64,000 bases of DNA from an uncultured Burkholderiales bacterium (GTDB lineage Bacteria; Pseudomonadota; Gammaproteobacteria; Burkholderiales; Burkholderiaceae_C), in assembly GCA_903932865.1 (NCBI GenBank), contig CAIZHQ010000003.1, positions 16,711 to 80,710 on the forward strand. The letters run 5' to 3'. A program made the position numbers and the translations under genes. Below are positions 51,615 to 63,771 of this stretch, piece by piece. Under the pieces are notes generated by a model. The model searched no databases. It was not told the DNA's origin and saw nothing but the letters and a program-made list of their open reading frames with translations. How positions within the stretch are numbered: position 1 is the first letter of the stretch; each line of letters opens with the position of its first letter.

Positions 51615-54600
51615 TCAGGCGGCTTCGCCAGCGTCGGTGACGGTGTCTTCCGCCGTGTCGCCCACCAGTTCCGCTGCTTCGGCATCGGCAATGGCTTTGC
51701 GTTCGGCGTCGTCCATGGCGTCCTTGACAGCACGGGCTTTGTGATAAGCCAAGCCCGTACCGGCAGGAATCAAACGACCCACGATCACGTTTTCCTTCAG
51801 ACCCCGCAATTCGTCTCGCTTGCCCATGATGGCCGCTTCGGTCAAGACACGGGTCGTTTCCTGGAAGGAAGCGGCCGAGATGAAAGAGTCGGTCGACAAA
51901 GAGGCCTTGGTGATGCCCAGCAACAAGTTGCTGAATGTCGCAGGAATTTTGCCTTCGGCTTGCAGGGCGTCGTTGGTGTTGAGCATTTCGGAACGCTCCA
52001 CTTGCTCACCCGAGATGTAAGTCGACTCACCAATGTTCTCGACCACCACACGGCGCAGCATCTGGCGAACAATCACTTCGATGTGCTTGTCGTTGATCTT
52101 CACGCCTTGCAAGCGGTAAACGTCCTGCACTTCGTCCACGATGTAGCGGGCCAGCTCTTCGATGCCCAACAAACGCAAGATGTCTTGTGGGTCGGCGGGG
52201 CCATCCACAATGCTTTCGCCCTTGTTGACCACTTGGCCTTCGTGCACCAGGATGTTCTTCTCTTTGGGGATCAGTTCATCCCAAACCTTGCCTTCAGGGT
52301 CGGTGATCTGCAAGCGAACCTTGCCTTTGGTCTCTTTACCGAACGACACCGTACCGGTGATCTCGGCCAACATGCCCTTGTCTTTGGGTGTGCGGGCTTC
52401 GAACAACTCGGCCACACGGGGCAAACCACCGGTGATGTCTCGGGTCTTTTGACCTTCGACCGGGATACGGGCCAGCACCTCGCCTGGGCCCACATCCATG
52501 CCGTCGCGCACCTGGATCAGCGAGCCAATCTGGAAGCCAATGGTCACCGAGTGGTCGGTACCGGGGATCTTGACTTCTTTGCCTGCGGCATCGATCAGTT
52601 TGACTTGTGGGCGAATGACCTTGGCAGCGCCACGGCGCTTGGGGTCAATGACCACCAAGGTCGACAAGCCCGTCACTTCGTCCAGCTGCTTGGCCACGGT
52701 CAGGCCTTCTTCGACGTTCTCGAACCTCACGGTACCCGCGTACTCGGTGATGATCGGACGGGTCAGCGGGTCCCAGTTGGCCAAGATGGTGCCTGCCTTG
52801 ATGGTCTGGTCGGCCTTGACCGACAGGATCGCACCGTAGGGCACTTTGTGGCGCTCACGCTCACGGCCGTGTTCACTGATCACGATTTCACCGGAACGGG
52901 AAATCACCACCAACTCGCCTTTGGTGTTGGTCACATAGCGCATCGTGGCGTTGAAGCCAATGGTGCCGTTGGACTTGGCGTCCACACTGGACGCCACCGC
53001 TGCACGCGAAGCCGCACCACCGATGTGGAAGGTGCGCATGGTCAGCTGGGTGCCGGGCTCGCCAATCGACTGGGCCGCGATCACACCGACGGCTTCGCCG
53101 TTGTTGACCAGACCGCCACGACCCAGATCGCGGCCATAGCACTTGGCACACAAGCCGAAACGCGTGGCGCAAGTCAGGGCTGTGCGCACTTTGACTTCGT
53201 CAACGCCCGCAGCTTCGAGTTCGTCGAGCATGTCTTCGTCGAGCAAGACGCCCGCTTCGGCCAGCACTGCACGGTTTTCAGGGTGCAGGACGTCTTCGAC
53301 GACGGTACGGCCCAGGATTCGGTCGCGCAGCGATTCGATCACTTCACCACCTTCGACAATGGCGCGCATCAGCGAGCCTTCAGCGGTGCCGCAATCGAGC
53401 TCGGTCACAACCAAGTCTTGGGTCACGTCCACCAGACGACGGGTCAGGTAACCCGAGTTGGCAGTCTTCAAAGCGGTGTCGGCCAGACCTTTACGCGCGC
53501 CGTGTGTCGAGATGAAATACTGCAACACGTTCAGACCTTCACGGAAGTTCGCCGTGATGGGGGTCTCGATGATGGAGCCGTCAGGCTTGGCCATCAGGCC
53601 ACGCATGCCGGCCAGCTGGCGAATCTGCGCCGCAGAACCGCGGGCACCGGAATCGGCCATCATGTAAATCGAGTTAAAAGACTCCTGATCAACTTCATGG
53701 CCGTGGCGGTCAATGGTGCGCTCTTTGCGCAACTGGTCCATCATCACCTTGGACACGACGTCACCGGCTTTACCCCAGATGTCAACGACCTTGTTGTAGC
53801 GCTCGCCAGCGGTCACAAGACCGGAGACGTATTGCTGCTCAATGTCTTTGACTTCCTTTTCAGCCGCTTCGATGATGGCGGGCTTTTCGGGCGGCACCAA
53901 CATGTCGTCGATACCGATCGAGATACCGGCGCGGGTGGCCAGACGGAAACCGTTTTGCAACAGCTTGTCGGCAAACACCACGGTCTCTTTCAAACCGCAC
54001 TTGCGGAATGCCGTGTTGATCAGCTTAGAGATTTCTTTCTTCTTCAAAGCCTTGTTCAGGTTCGAGAAAGGCAAGCCCTTGGGCAAGATTTCCGACAGCA
54101 AAGCGCGGCCCACGGTGGTTTCGACCATCGACACCGATGGCGTGAATTCACCCGTGACTTTGTCCTTGGTCCACTCGGTCATGCGCACGTTGATCTTGGC
54201 CGCCAACTCGACAGCATCGGCGTCCAGCGCGCGCTGAACTTCGCCGATGTCGGCAAAGATCAGGCCTTCGCCTTTGGCGTTGATGCGGTCGCGGGTGGCG
54301 TAGTACAAGCCCAATACGACGTCTTGCGACGGCACAATGGAGGGTTCGCCAGAGGCTGGGAACAAGATGTTGTTCGAGGCCAGCATCAGGGTGCGGGCTT
54401 CCATTTGCGCCTCCACCGACAAGGGCACGTGAACCGCCATCTGGTCACCGTCGAAGTCGGCGTTGAACGCCGCGCAAACGAGAGGGTGCAACTGGATGGC
54501 CTTGCCTTCGATCAGCAAGGGCTCAAACGCCTGAATGCCCAAACGGTGCAGCGTGGGCGCACGGTTGAGCATCACGGGGTGCTCTTTGATCACTTCTTCC

Positions 54601-55829
54601 AAGATGTCCCACACCACCGGGGTGCCGGCTTCGACTTCTTTCTTGGCGGCCTTGATGGTGGTCGCGATGCCCATGGCTTCGAGACGCGCAAAGATGAAGG
54701 GCTTGAACAACTCGATGGCCATCAACTTGGGCAAACCGCACTGGTGCAGTTTGAGGGTTGGGCCCACGGTGATGACGGAACGGCCGGAGTAATCGACGCG
54801 CTTGCCCAGCAAGTTCTGACGGAAACGACCTGACTTGCCCTTGATCATGTCGGCCAAAGACTTCAGTGCACGTTTGTTGGCACCGGTCATGGCTTTGCCG
54901 CGACGGCCGTTGTCCAGCAAGCTGTCCACGGCTTCTTGCAGCATGCGCTTTTCGTTACGGGCGATGATTTCGGGGGCCTTCAGTTCCAGCAAACGGCGCA
55001 GACGGCTGTTGCGGTTGATGACGCGGCGGTAAAGGTCGTTGAGGTCTGAGGTCGCAAAGCGGCCGCCGTCCAGGGGCACCAAAGGACGCAGGTCCGGTGG
55101 CAACACAGGCAGCACTTCGAGCACCATCCATTCAGGCTTGATGCCCGATTTCTTGAAGGCTTCCAGCACTTTGAGGCGCTTGGAGTTTTTCTTGACCTTG
55201 AGCTCGGAGCCGGTCAGGTCACCGCGCAGGCGCTCAATTTCGCTTTCAATGTCAATGCCTTGCAGCAATTCTTTGATGCCTTCAGCACCCATCTTGGCGG
55301 TGAATTCGTCACCGTATTCCTTGACCTTGGCGTCGTAGTCGTCTTCGGTCATGATGCCGAATTTCTTCAGCGGCGTCATGCCGGGATCGGTCACCACATA
55401 GGCTTCAAAGTACAGCACACGTTCTATGTCACGCAGCGTCATGTCGAGCACCAGGCCCAAACGCGAAGGCAGTGACTTCAAAAACCAGATGTGGGCGCAG
55501 GGCGCGGCCAGATCGATGTGGCCCATGCGCTCGCGACGCACTTTGGTCTGGGTGACTTCAACGCCGCACTTCTCGCAGATCACACCGCGGTGCTTGAGAC
55601 GTTTGTACTTGCCGCACAGGCATTCGTAGTCTTTGATAGGGCCAAAAATCTTGGCGCAAAACAGACCATCGCGCTCGGGCTTGAAGGTGCGGTAGTTGAT
55701 GGTCTCGGGCTTTTTCACTTCACCGAAAGACCACGAACGGATCTTCTCGGGCGACGCCAGGCCGATGCGGATCGCATCGAAATGGTCATCGGGCGTGAAC
55801 TGCTTGAACAGGTCGAGTAGTGATTTCAT
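51615..55829 (-). CDS. rpoC: RNA polymerase beta' subunit
   Basis: 1404 aa, full length. The N-terminal zinc site is in [24 protein letters not shown], the catalytic Mg site NADFDGDQM is intact, and the bridge-helix/trigger-loop region and second zinc-type Cys cluster ([23 protein letters not shown]) are present. Part of the DNA-directed RNA polymerase core. The ATG at 55829 follows AAAGGATTC and lies 23 nt after the rpoB stop. No unusual insertion was noted. Confidence 0.98.
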   Translation of the reverse strand: MKSLLDLFKQFTPDDHFDAIRIGLASPEKIRSWSFGEVKKPETINYRTFKPERDGLFCAKIFGPIKDYECLCGKYKRLKHRGVICEKCGVEVTQTKVRRERMGHIDLAAPCAHIWFLKSLPSRLGLVLDMTLRDIERVLYFEAYVVTDPGMTPLKKFGIMTEDDYDAKVKEYGDEFTAKMGAEGIKELLQGIDIESEIERLRGDLTGSELKVKKNSKRLKVLEAFKKSGIKPEWMVLEVLPVLPPDLRPLVPLDGGRFATSDLNDLYRRVINRNSRLRRLLELKAPEIIARNEKRMLQEAVDSLLDNGRRGKAMTGANKRALKSLADMIKGKSGRFRQNLLGKRVDYSGRSVITVGPTLKLHQCGLPKLMAIELFKPFIFARLEAMGIATTIKAAKKEVEAGTPVVWDILEEVIKEHPVMLNRAPTLHRLGIQAFEPLLIEGKAIQLHPLVCAAFNADFDGDQMAVHVPLSVEAQMEARTLMLASNNILFPASGEPSIVPSQDVVLGLYYATRDRINAKGEGLIFADIGEVQRALDADAVELAAKINVRMTEWTKDKVTGEFTPSVSMVETTVGRALLSEILPKGLPFSNLNKALKKKEISKLINTAFRKCGLKETVVFADKLLQNGFRLATRAGISIGIDDMLVPPEKPAIIEAAEKEVKDIEQQYVSGLVTAGERYNKVVDIWGKAGDVVSKVMMDQLRKERTIDRHGHEVDQESFNSIYMMADSGARGSAAQIRQLAGMRGLMAKPDGSIIETPITANFREGLNVLQYFISTHGARKGLADTALKTANSGYLTRRLVDVTQDLVVTELDCGTAEGSLMRAIVEGGEVIESLRDRILGRTVVEDVLHPENRAVLAEAGVLLDEDMLDELEAAGVDEVKVRTALTCATRFGLCAKCYGRDLGRGGLVNNGEAVGVIAAQSIGEPGTQLTMRTFHIGGAASRAAVASSVDAKSNGTIGFNATMRYVTNTKGELVVISRSGEIVISEHGRERERHKVPYGAILSVKADQTIKAGTILANWDPLTRPIITEYAGTVRFENVEEGLTVAKQLDEVTGLSTLVVIDPKRRGAAKVIRPQVKLIDAAGKEVKIPGTDHSVTIGFQIGSLIQVRDGMDVGPGEVLARIPVEGQKTRDITGGLPRVAELFEARTPKDKGMLAEITGTVSFGKETKGKVRLQITDPEGKVWDELIPKEKNILVHEGQVVNKGESIVDGPADPQDILRLLGIEELARYIVDEVQDVYRLQGVKINDKHIEVIVRQMLRRVVVENIGESTYISGEQVERSEMLNTNDALQAEGKIPATFSNLLLGITKASLSTDSFISAASFQETTRVLTEAAIMGKRDELRGLKENVIVGRLIPAGTGLAYHKARAVKDAMDDAERKAIADAEAAELVGDTAEDTVTDAGEAA

Positions 55830-55852
55830 GGTTTGAATCCTTTGCCTGTGAA

Positions 55853-58800
55853 TTAAGAACGCTCGAGCTCGATGTCAAGGCCCAGCGAACGGATTTCCTT
55901 GACCAGCACGTTGAACGACTCGGGCATGCCCGCTTCGATGGAGTGTTCGCCTTTGACAATGCTCTCGTACACCTTGGTACGGCCTTGCACGTCGTCCGAC
56001 TTGACGGTAAGCATCTCCTGCAGCACGTAAGAGGCACCATAGGCTTCCAAAGCCCACACTTCCATCTCACCAAAACGCTGACCACCGAACTGCGCTTTAC
56101 CACCCAGCGGCTGCTGGGTGACCAAGCTGTAAGGTCCTGTGGAGCGGGCGTGCATCTTGTCGTCCACCAAGTGGTGCAGTTTCAAGAAGTGCATGTAGCC
56201 AATGGTGGTGGGACGGTCAAAGGCGTCGCCTGTGCGGCCGTCAAACAAATTCGCTTGGGTGCGTGTGGCGGTCAGGCCCTTGGCTTTGGCCAAGTCGTCT
56301 GGGTAAGCCAAGTGCAGCATGGCGCGGATTTCTTCTTCGGCCGCACCGTCGAACACGGGCGTGGCAAATGGGAAACCGTCTTTCAAGTTGAACGCCATGT
56401 TCAGGACTTCGTCGTCCGTCAATTGCGACAAATCTTCTTTGCGGCCCATGCTGTTGTACAGCTGCTCAAAGAGCTTGCGCAGGTCGGCAATCTTTTCCAT
56501 GCGCTGTGTTTCAGCCTGCAACATGTTGCCAATTCGCTGGCCAATCCCTTTGCCGGCCCAGCCCAGGTGAACTTCGAGCACCTGACCCACGTTCATGCGC
56601 GAAGGCACGCCCAAGGGGTTCAGCACGATGTCGGCAGGGGTGCCGTCGGCCATGAAAGGCATGTCTTCGACCGGAACGATTTTGGAGACCACACCTTTGT
56701 TGCCGTGACGGCCGGCCATCTTGTCGCCAGGCTGCAAGCGGCGCTTGACGGCCAAGTAAACCTTGACCATCTTGAGCACGCCTGCGGGCAACTCGTCGCC
56801 TTGTGTCAACTTTTTACGCTTTTCTTCAAACGACAAGTCGAAGCTGTGACGGGTTTGCTCCAACGAGTTCTTGATGGACTCGAGTTGCATGGCCACGTCG
56901 TCTTCGGCCGGGCGGATATCGAACCAATGGAACTTCTCGACCGAGGCCATGTAGGCCTTGTCGATCTTGGTGCCTTTGGCCAGCTTTTGCGGGCCGCCGT
57001 TGGCCACACGGCCCACCAGCAACTTCTCGATCCGGTCAAAGGCATCGGCTTCCACGATGCGCAGCTGGTCGTTCAGATCCAAGCGGAATCGCTTGAGTTC
57101 GTCGTCGATGATTTGCTGGGCACGCTTGTCGCGCACGATGCCTTCGCGGGTGAAGACCTGCACATCGATCACGGTGCCTTGCGAGCCTTGGTCGACACGT
57201 AAAGAGGTGTCTTTCACGTCGCTGGCTTTTTCACCAAAGATGGCCCGCAACAGCTTTTCTTCAGGCGTCAGTGTGGTCTCGCCTTTTGGCGTGACCTTGC
57301 CCACCAGCACGTCGCCGGGCTGCACTTCTGCACCCACATAGATGATGCCGGAATCGTCCAAACGGCCCAATTGCAGCTCGGACAAGTTGGGGATGTCGCG
57401 CGAAATTTCTTCAGCGCCCAACTTGGTGTCACGCGCCATGACCACGAGTTCCTCGATGTGGATCGAGGTGTAGCGGTCTTCCGACACCACACGCTCAGAG
57501 ATCAAGATCGAGTCTTCGAAGTTGTAACCGTTCCATGGCATGAAGGCGATCAGCATGTTCTGACCAATCGCGATCTCGCCCAAATCGGTCGATGCGCCGT
57601 CGGCGATCACATCGCCCTTGGCCAATTTGTCGCCACGCTTGACGATCGGGCGCTGGTGGATGTTGGTGTTTTGGTTGGAACGCTGGTACTTGATCAGGTT
57701 GTAGATGTCCACACCCACTTCACCGGCCAAAGCTTCTGCGTCGTTCACACGGATCACGATGCGGGTCGCGTCCACATAGTCCACGATGCCACCACGGGTG
57801 GCGGTGACCACCGTGCCCGAGTCGACCGCAGCCACACGCTCGATGCCGGTGCCGACCATGGGTTTTTCGGGACGCAGCACAGGCACGGCCTGGCGCGACA
57901 TGTTCGCACCCATCAAGGCGCGGTTGGCATCGTCATGCTCAAGGAATGGAACCAACGAGGCCGCCACCGAAACGATCTGCGCAGGCGACACGTCCATGTA
58001 CTGGATGCGCTCTGCGCCACACAAAATGGATTCGCCTTTTTCACGCGCCGACACCAAGTCACCGGTCAGCCTGCCTTCTTTGTCCAACGTGGCGTTGGCT
58101 TGGGCGATGACGTATTTGCCTTCTTCAATGGCCGACAAATAGTCAATGTTCATCGTGACTTTGCCCTCGCGCACTTGGCGATAAGGGGTTTCAATGAAGC
58201 CGTACTCGTTCAAGCGGGCGTACAAAGCCAGCGAGTTGATCAAGCCGATGTTGGGACCTTCTGGTGTTTCAATGGGACAGACGCGACCGTAATGGGTCAC
58301 GTGCACGTCACGCACTTCAAAGCCTGCACGCTCGCGGGTCAAACCACCTGGGCCAAGAGCCGAGACTCGGCGCTTGTGGGTGATCTCGGCCAAGGGGTTG
58401 GTCTGGTCCATGAACTGGGACAGCTGTGATGCACCGAAGAATTCTTTCAGTGCAGCAGAAATCGGCTTGGAGTTGATCAGGTCGTGCGGCATGAGCGGCT
58501 CTTGCTCGGCTTGGCCCAAACGTTCTTTGACGGCTTTTTCGATCCGCGCCAAACCGGTGCGGTACTGGTTTTCGGCCAACTCGCCCACGCAACGCACGCG
58601 TCGGTTGCCCAAGTGGTCAATGTCATCGACTTCGCCGTTGCCGTTGCGCAAGTCCACGAGGATTTTGACCACAGCCAAGATGTCTTCGTTGGTCAGCACC
58701 ATCGGACCCGTGGATTCACTGCGGCCCACTCGAGCGTTGAACTTCATGCGACCGACACGCGACAAATCGTACGTATCTGGGTTGTAGAACAAGCGCTGGA

Positions 58801-59977
58801 AGAGGGCCTGAACCGCGTCTTCTGTTGGCGGCTCGCCGGGCCGCATCATGCGGTAAATGGCCACGCGCGCTGCGAATTCGTCCACGGTTTCGTCAATGCG
58901 CAGGGTTTGCGAAATGTACGCGCCCTGGTCCAATTCGTTCGTGTAGATACAAGGCAGGTCCTGGATGCCGGCAGTGCGCAGCTTTTTCAGCAAGGCTTCG
59001 GTCAACTCTTCGTTGGCCTTGGCAAGAATCTCGCCAGTGTCAGCTTCGACAATGCTGCGGGCCACCACGCGGCCAATGAGGAAGTCTTCGGGCACGCTGA
59101 TGTGCGAGGTACCAGACTGTTCCAACTCGCGTGTATGGCGCACGGTGATGCGCTTGTCTTTGGCCACCACGACTTTGCCGGATTTGTCGGTGATGTCGAA
59201 ACGAGCCACTTCGCCGCGCAAACGCTCGGCCACAAATTCCATTTGTGCGCCACTGTCCATCAGTCGGAAATTGTCGTTGACGAAGAAGTTCGCCAGGATC
59301 GACTCGGGGTTCAGGCCAATGGCTTTGAGCAGAATCGACACGGGCATCTTGCGGCGGCGGTCAACGCGGAAGTACAGGATGTCTTTCGGGTCGAATTCAA
59401 AGTCGAGCCAAGAGCCGCGATACGGGATGATACGGGCGGAAAACAGCAATTTACCTGAGCTGTGGGTCTTGCCCTTGTCGTGTTCGAAGAAAACGCCAGG
59501 CGAACGGTGCAACTGAGACACGATCACGCGCTCGGTTCCGTTGATGATGAAAGAGCCTTTGTCGGTCATCAAAGGCACTTCGCCCATGTAGACTTCTTGC
59601 TCTTTGACTTCCTTGACCACTTTGTTTTGTGAGGTCGAAGAGTCACGGTCGTAAATGATGAGTTGCACGCGTGCGCGCACAGCCGATGAGAATGTCAAAC
59701 CACGGGTCTGGCACTCGCGAACGTCGAACGCTGGTTTGGCCAGGTTGTACTCGACAAACTTCATCTCTACAAAACCGTTGTGGGACACGATGGGAAATGC
59801 CGACTCAAATGCGGCTTGCAGGCCCTCGTGTGTGCGTTTGGATGAAACCACACCTGCTTGTAAAAAGGACGTGTATGCGTCTTTTTGCATTTGCAGCAGG
59901 TAAGGGACTTCGAGCACGCTTTCGCGGCTGCCGAAACTTTTTCGGATGCGCTTGCGTTCGGTATATGAATAGGCCAT
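55853..59977 (-). CDS. rpoB: RNA polymerase beta subunit
   Basis: 1374 aa, full length. [19 protein letters not shown] at the start; rifampicin-contact region [31 protein letters not shown] carries the wild-type Asp, His and Ser at the positions where resistance mutations usually occur. The C-terminal region with [14 protein letters not shown] and [18 protein letters not shown] is intact. ATG at 59977 follows GGAGATCTC. First gene of the rpoBC pair, separated from rplL by a 302-nt spacer with tandem hairpins. Confidence 0.98.
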   Translation of the reverse strand: MAYSYTERKRIRKSFGSRESVLEVPYLLQMQKDAYTSFLQAGVVSSKRTHEGLQAAFESAFPIVSHNGFVEMKFVEYNLAKPAFDVRECQTRGLTFSSAVRARVQLIIYDRDSSTSQNKVVKEVKEQEVYMGEVPLMTDKGSFIINGTERVIVSQLHRSPGVFFEHDKGKTHSSGKLLFSARIIPYRGSWLDFEFDPKDILYFRVDRRRKMPVSILLKAIGLNPESILANFFVNDNFRLMDSGAQMEFVAERLRGEVARFDITDKSGKVVVAKDKRITVRHTRELEQSGTSHISVPEDFLIGRVVARSIVEADTGEILAKANEELTEALLKKLRTAGIQDLPCIYTNELDQGAYISQTLRIDETVDEFAARVAIYRMMRPGEPPTEDAVQALFQRLFYNPDTYDLSRVGRMKFNARVGRSESTGPMVLTNEDILAVVKILVDLRNGNGEVDDIDHLGNRRVRCVGELAENQYRTGLARIEKAVKERLGQAEQEPLMPHDLINSKPISAALKEFFGASQLSQFMDQTNPLAEITHKRRVSALGPGGLTRERAGFEVRDVHVTHYGRVCPIETPEGPNIGLINSLALYARLNEYGFIETPYRQVREGKVTMNIDYLSAIEEGKYVIAQANATLDKEGRLTGDLVSAREKGESILCGAERIQYMDVSPAQIVSVAASLVPFLEHDDANRALMGANMSRQAVPVLRPEKPMVGTGIERVAAVDSGTVVTATRGGIVDYVDATRIVIRVNDAEALAGEVGVDIYNLIKYQRSNQNTNIHQRPIVKRGDKLAKGDVIADGASTDLGEIAIGQNMLIAFMPWNGYNFEDSILISERVVSEDRYTSIHIEELVVMARDTKLGAEEISRDIPNLSELQLGRLDDSGIIYVGAEVQPGDVLVGKVTPKGETTLTPEEKLLRAIFGEKASDVKDTSLRVDQGSQGTVIDVQVFTREGIVRDKRAQQIIDDELKRFRLDLNDQLRIVEADAFDRIEKLLVGRVANGGPQKLAKGTKIDKAYMASVEKFHWFDIRPAEDDVAMQLESIKNSLEQTRHSFDLSFEEKRKKLTQGDELPAGVLKMVKVYLAVKRRLQPGDKMAGRHGNKGVVSKIVPVEDMPFMADGTPADIVLNPLGVPSRMNVGQVLEVHLGWAGKGIGQRIGNMLQAETQRMEKIADLRKLFEQLYNSMGRKEDLSQLTDDEVLNMAFNLKDGFPFATPVFDGAAEEEIRAMLHLAYPDDLAKAKGLTATRTQANLFDGRTGDAFDRPTTIGYMHFLKLHHLVDDKMHARSTGPYSLVTQQPLGGKAQFGGQRFGEMEVWALEAYGASYVLQEMLTVKSDDVQGRTKVYESIVKGEHSIEAGMPESFNVLVKEIRSLGLDIELERS

Positions 59978-60034
59978 GAGATCTCCGGGCTTGATCTTTC
60001 AGAACTGTGTGTTGAGTGAGTTTTTGTACTCTCT

Positions 60035-60046
60035 CAACGGTCTTGG
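60035..60046 (-). promoter_or_regulatory. Short L10-leader-like motif in the rpoB leader
   Basis: CCAAGACCGTTG on the minus strand is identical to 12 bases in the rplJ leader (61369-61380) and lies 58 nt before rpoB. It may be an L10-L12 recognition element or a chance repeat. Confidence 0.35.
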
Positions 60047-60125
60047 CGGCTGGCCTCTACCAGCGTTGGCGGACGATTGCGCATTGCACGCAACCCGTAC
60101 CAAGGGTTTTCTGCAGTCGGGTCAG

Positions 60126-60223
60126 AAAACACTGGAAAGAAGACTTTGATAAATCCACTTTCCGGTGTTTCGCTAAAACACTGGAAAGCGGACTCATTTG
60201 AATCCACTTTTCGGTGTGCTCTT
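60126..60223 (-). repeat. Two tandem 49-nt hairpin units in the rplL-rpoB spacer
   Basis: Each unit begins AAAACACTGGAAAG on the plus strand and contains a matching inverted arm (CTTTCCGGTGTTT in the first, CTTTTCGGTGTG in the second). Unit 1 spans 60126-60174, unit 2 60175-60223. Each would fold into a stem of about 12 bp in the transcript. The position suggests a role in attenuation or processing between the ribosomal-protein and polymerase genes. Confidence 0.75.
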
Positions 60224-60229
60224 CAAGCA

Positions 60230-60267
60230 CCAAAGGCTGGAGGCCCTTTCGGGCACTCCAGCCTTGG
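60230..60267 (-). terminator. Strong hairpin after rplL, probable attenuator or processing site
   Basis: AGGCTGGAG and CTCCAGCCT pair around a smaller inner stem GCCC-TTTC-GGGC. It lies 13 nt beyond the rplL stop. There is no T-tract, so it is unlikely to be a full intrinsic terminator; partial readthrough into rpoB is expected. Confidence 0.6.
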
Positions 60268-60279
60268 TACAAAACCGAA

Positions 60280-60654
60280 TTACTTCAGTTCGGCCTTGGC
60301 GCCAGCCTCTTCCAGCTTTTTCTTGGCAGCTTCAGCGTCAGCCTTAGGGATGGCTTCTTTGACCGCCTTAGGCGCACCGTCAACCAAATCTTTGGCTTCT
60401 TTCAAGCCCAGACCGGTGATTTCGCGCACAGCTTTGATCACGGACACTTTGTTTGCGCCAGCTTCCAACAAGACCACGTTGAATTCTGTCTTCTCTTCTG
60501 CAGCAGCAGCAGCACCACCACCGGCAGCAGCAGGAGCAGCCATCGCGGCAGCGCTCACGCCAAACTTCTCTTCGATGGCTTTCACCAGGTCGTTGAGTTC
60601 CATGACCGTCATGCTGTCCAGCGCGGTCAAAAATGCGTCTTTATCGAATGCCAT
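60280..60654 (-). CDS. rplL: 50S ribosomal protein L7/L12
   Basis: 124 aa. N-terminal dimerisation helices ([30 protein letters not shown]), an Ala-rich flexible hinge ([21 protein letters not shown]) and the globular C-terminal domain [41 protein letters not shown] that recruits translation factors. ATG at 60654, 40 nt after rplJ. Standard length. Confidence 0.97.
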   Translation of the reverse strand: MAFDKDAFLTALDSMTVMELNDLVKAIEEKFGVSAAAMAAPAAAGGGAAAAAEEKTEFNVVLLEAGANKVSVIKAVREITGLGLKEAKDLVDGAPKAVKEAIPKADAEAAKKKLEEAGAKAELK

Positions 60655-60694
60655 TTTTATTTCCTATCAATTGGTTAAAACACGAACGCTGGCC

Positions 60695-61201
60695 TTAAGC
60701 GGCAACAGCTTCGCCTTCGCCTTTTTTGGCCGCCAACGCACCCAGCACAACGGCTGTACGCGACATAGGCGACATCAACAAGCCACACAACTGGGCCAAC
60801 AAAACTTCTTTCGAAGGGATGTTTGCCAATTGCTTAACGCCGTTCACGTCCAAAGCTTTGCCTGCAAATGCACCTGCACGTATGACCAACTTGTCGTTGG
60901 TTTTCGCGAAGTCAGCCACCACCTTCGCGGCAGCTACTGCATCTTCAGAGAAGCCGTAGATCAGCGGACCGGTCATCTGGTCGGCGACAACTTCAAACTG
61001 CGTACCTGTCACAGCACGGCGAGCCAAGGTGTTTTTCAACACCGTCAGCGATACGCCGAGACTGCGAGCTTTGACGCGCAGGTTGGTCATGTCAGCGACC
61101 GTGATGCCACGGTATTCCGCCATCACAAGCGTTTGAGCTTTACCGGCGAGGTCGGTCACTTCGGTAATGACCGCTTCTTTCTCACTGCGATTCAGACTCA
61201 A
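60695..61201 (-). CDS. rplJ: 50S ribosomal protein L10, TTG start
   Basis: 168 aa: [42 protein letters not shown] at the start, [12 protein letters not shown] and an Ala/Glu-rich C-terminus that binds L7/L12. The start codon is TTG at 61201, preceded by AAGGAG at the right distance. No ATG nearby would keep the conserved MSLNR start. Forms the ribosomal stalk with L7/L12, and autoregulates translation from its leader. Confidence 0.95.
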   Translation of the reverse strand: MSLNRSEKEAVITEVTDLAGKAQTLVMAEYRGITVADMTNLRVKARSLGVSLTVLKNTLARRAVTGTQFEVVADQMTGPLIYGFSEDAVAAAKVVADFAKTNDKLVIRAGAFAGKALDVNGVKQLANIPSKEVLLAQLCGLLMSPMSRTAVVLGALAAKKGEGEAVAA

Positions 61202-61459
61202 GGTCTACTCCTTTTTATGTGTTTTTCGGGTTGCCCCTGAAACACGCCTATTTGCAGCGACCAACTGATCAGGATCTTCATCCATCTGCAGCGGGATCGC
61301 CATCTGCGTTGGCCCAAACATTCAAGCGAACTTGTTTGTTTGTTGATTAAGCACAGCAATGTGTGCGCCAACGGTCTTGGATGGCCTGCAGTCCTTTGGA
61401 AAGGGCTGCAGCCCACCACATTGAGCCAGCTTTACAGCCGACTCAAATCTTTATCGCCA
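61202..61459 (-). promoter_or_regulatory. rplJL leader with probable L10 (L10-L12) binding element
   Basis: 258-nt spacer between rplA and rplJ. It holds GGGCTGCAGCCC and the sequence CCAAGACCGTTGG (61368-61380), close to the kink-turn element known from L10 leaders, followed by a long region to the TTG start. A promoter for rplJL could also lie here. Folding was not computed. Confidence 0.6.
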
Positions 61460-62155
61460 TCAAGCTGCGATGGATTGTGTGTCGACGCGAACGCCCACAC
61501 CCATGGTGGAGGACACCGCGATTTTGCGCAGGTAAACACCTTTGCTGGTCGCGGGTTTGGCTTTGACCAAGGCCTCAACCAAAGCGGCCAAGTTGCCCTG
61601 CAGCTTATCGGTGTCGAAAGAACGGCGACCGATCGTGCCGTGCACGATGCCGGCTTTGTCCACACGGAATTGCACTTGGCCGGCTTTCGCATTGCGCACA
61701 GCAGTCGCCACATCGGGTGTCACGGTGCCGACTTTGGGGTTAGGCATCAGGCCACGTGGACCCAAAATCTGACCCAAAGTACCCACAACGCGCATGGCGT
61801 CTGGTGCAGCAATGACCACGTCGAAAGGCATGTCGCCAGCTTTCACGCGTGCTGCCAGGTCGTCCATGCCGACCACGTCTGCGCCAGCAGCCAAAGCTTC
61901 TTCAGCTTTAGCACCCTGAGCGAACACGGCCACACGGGCTGTTTTGCCAGTGCCGTTCGGCAACACGACAGCACCACGAACCACTTGGTCAGATTTCTTG
62001 GCATCGATGCCGAGTTGAACAGCCACGTCGATGGATTCATCAAATTTGGCAGTTGCGCACTCTTTGACCATGGTCAAGGCATCGGTCAAAGCGTAGAGCT
62101 TGTTGCTGTCCACTTTGCCAACGAGGGCTTTTTGTTTTTTGGTGAGCTTGGACAT
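61460..62155 (-). CDS. rplA: 50S ribosomal protein L1
   Basis: 231 aa, normal length. [27 protein letters not shown] at the start, [33 protein letters not shown] and the second domain [26 protein letters not shown]. Binds 23S rRNA at the L1 stalk and its own mRNA in many bacteria. ATG follows directly after the rplK stop codon. Confidence 0.97.
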   Translation of the reverse strand: MSKLTKKQKALVGKVDSNKLYALTDALTMVKECATAKFDESIDVAVQLGIDAKKSDQVVRGAVVLPNGTGKTARVAVFAQGAKAEEALAAGADVVGMDDLAARVKAGDMPFDVVIAAPDAMRVVGTLGQILGPRGLMPNPKVGTVTPDVATAVRNAKAGQVQFRVDKAGIVHGTIGRRSFDTDKLQGNLAALVEALVKAKPATSKGVYLRKIAVSSTMGVGVRVDTQSIAA

Positions 62156-62587
62156 TTACACGCCCTCCACATTCACGCCCATGGACCGGGCAGTTCCAGC
62201 GATGGTGCGAACGGCCGCGTCCATGTCGGCAGCGGTCAGGTCTTTCATCTTGGCTTTGGCGATCTCTTCCAGCTGGGCGCGGGTGATCTTGCCTACTTTT
62301 TCCAAACCTGGTTTGGTCGATGCCTTGTCAAGCTTCAAGGACTTCTTGATCAAAGTGGCCGCTGGCGGCGTTTTGATGATGAAGGTGAAGGACTTGTCTG
62401 CAAACGCCGTGATGACCACAGGCAAAGGCAGGCCCGGCTCGACGCCTTGGGTCTGGGCGTTGAACGCCTTGCAAAATTCCATGATGTTCAAACCACGTTG
62501 ACCCAGAGCAGGGCCAATAGGTGGTGATGGATTGGCTTTACCAGCTGGCACTTGCAGCTTGATGAAGCCGACGATTTTTTTCGCCAT
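62156..62587 (-). CDS. rplK: 50S ribosomal protein L11
   Basis: 143 aa. [48 protein letters not shown] is the conserved start with the Pro-rich hinge; the C-terminal RNA-binding domain includes [15 protein letters not shown]. It binds the GTPase-associated centre of 23S rRNA. Its stop is adjacent to the rplA ATG. Confidence 0.97.
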   Translation of the reverse strand: MAKKIVGFIKLQVPAGKANPSPPIGPALGQRGLNIMEFCKAFNAQTQGVEPGLPLPVVITAFADKSFTFIIKTPPAATLIKKSLKLDKASTKPGLEKVGKITRAQLEEIAKAKMKDLTAADMDAAVRTIAGTARSMGVNVEGV

Positions 62588-62611
62588 GCTTTTCTCCTTT
62601 CGGGTTCAATC

Positions 62612-62635
62612 GCTCAAGACGCATCGCGCTTGAGC
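62612..62635 (-). promoter_or_regulatory. Hairpin in the rplK leader, possible L1 autoregulatory site
   Basis: GCTCAAG and CTTGAGC pair with a further GC-rich inner stem and a small bulge, 25 nt before the rplK ATG. L1 represses the L11 operon by binding such a leader structure in E. coli. Whether this stem mimics the L1 rRNA site was not tested. Confidence 0.45.
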
Positions 62636-62708
62636 TCCCCGGGGTTAACGACTCTGAAATATTGTTGGACACCGAGTCGGTAAGCGCCCAACAGAAAAGG
62701 TTAACAGG

Positions 62709-63290
62709 TCAGGTCTTTTCGACTTGACCAAACTCCAACTCAACCGGCGTGGCGCGACCGAAAATGGTCACTGAAACACGCATTTTGTTGCGCTCGTAGT
62801 TGACTTCTTCCACCGTGCCATTGAAGTCGGTGAAAGGGCCTTCCTTGACACGAATGTATTCACCGACCTCAAACTCCACCTTGTGGCGGGGTTTGTCAGT
62901 GCCTTCTTGCATCTGATTGACAATTTTGGCGACGTCGGCTTCGGAGATGGGGGCGGGACGGTTCTTGGCACCACCTACAAAACCGGTGACTTTGTTGGTG
63001 TGCTTGACCAGGTGCCAACTTTCGTCGTCCATGACCATTTCGACCAGCACATAGCCAGGGAAAAACTTGCGCTCTGTCGTGCGCTTTTGACCGTTTTTGA
63101 TTTCCACCACTTCTTCAGTGGGCACCAGGATGCGACCGAACTTGGACTCCATCCCCAAGCGGGTGATGCGCTCAACGATGTTGCGCTCAACCGCTTTTTC
63201 CATGCCTGAATAAGCATGCACCACGTACCATTTCAGGTCCGGGTTGGTCGAAGAGCCTGCCAATGGGGCGTTGACTACAACATCGTTCAT
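62709..63290 (-). CDS. nusG: Transcription termination/antitermination factor NusG
   Basis: 193 aa. NGN domain: [62 protein letters not shown] domain follows with [45 protein letters not shown]. The ATG at 63290 overlaps the secE stop (TAATG), so coupling is likely. An upstream in-frame start at 63353 lies inside secE and is rejected. Confidence 0.97.
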   Translation of the reverse strand: MNDVVVNAPLAGSSTNPDLKWYVVHAYSGMEKAVERNIVERITRLGMESKFGRILVPTEEVVEIKNGQKRTTERKFFPGYVLVEMVMDDESWHLVKHTNKVTGFVGGAKNRPAPISEADVAKIVNQMQEGTDKPRHKVEFEVGEYIRVKEGPFTDFNGTVEEVNYERNKMRVSVTIFGRATPVELEFGQVEKT

Positions 63291-63673
63291 TATTTTTTCC
63301 ACCCAAGAATCAGATCGTAAAAAACCCATTCCAGAGTTTTGTCGGTCAGCCACAAGAACAGGGCCATGACCACCACAAAAGCGAAAACGTACAAAGTGAT
63401 TTGCAAGGCTTCTTTACGCTCAGGCCAGACCACTTTTTTGGTTTCGCGCACAGCGTCGCGGCCAAAGGCCACCAACTGTCGACCCGACTCCGCCGTGAAG
63501 AAAACCACCACCGCGGCCACGATGCCCACCAGCAAACCCGCCCACTGCACCCAAACGCCTTGTGCAGACAACATGTAGTAAGCCGCCAAACCACCAATCA
63601 CCAGCGCAGCCACCAGGGCCAAGCGGATTTTTTCGCCAGCGGTACCGACTGTTTGAACTTCAGATGTTGCCAT
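63290..63673 (-). CDS. secE: Preprotein translocase subunit SecE
   Basis: 127 aa with three hydrophobic segments ([57 protein letters not shown]), the three-helix type found in proteobacteria such as E. coli. The conserved [18 protein letters not shown] precedes the third helix. Essential part of the SecYEG channel. Gene order secE-nusG is conserved. Confidence 0.95.
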   Translation of the reverse strand: MATSEVQTVGTAGEKIRLALVAALVIGGLAAYYMLSAQGVWVQWAGLLVGIVAAVVVFFTAESGRQLVAFGRDAVRETKKVVWPERKEALQITLYVFAFVVVMALFLWLTDKTLEWVFYDLILGWKK

Positions 63674-63728
63674 ACGGCTGATAACCTTTGTTGAGCCTTG
63701 TTTTCAACAGGCCCTGATCAGACAAGGA

Positions 63729-63751
63729 AGCCCGCTAGAGTCTAGCGGGCT
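63729..63751 (-). terminator. Hairpin after tRNA-Trp
   Basis: A perfect 11-bp stem AGCCCGCTAGA/TCTAGCGGGCT with a one-base centre lies 21 nt past the tRNA-Trp 3' end. T residues after it are few, so termination may be partial or it may be an RNA-processing stem. Confidence 0.6.
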
Positions 63752-63771
63752 TGGAAATGCACCTTTTCAGG

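Noticed and set aside
51741..54833. 1030-codon open frame antisense to rpoC
   Set aside because: It is the complement of rpoC codons, biased by GC-rich third positions. It has no recognisable protein features and rpoC itself is certain.
55820..57202. 460-codon open frame antisense to rpoB
   Set aside because: Same artefact as opposite rpoC; the opposing gene is unambiguous.
63290..63353. Earlier start for nusG
   Set aside because: It lies inside secE; the TAATG overlap supports the start at 63290.
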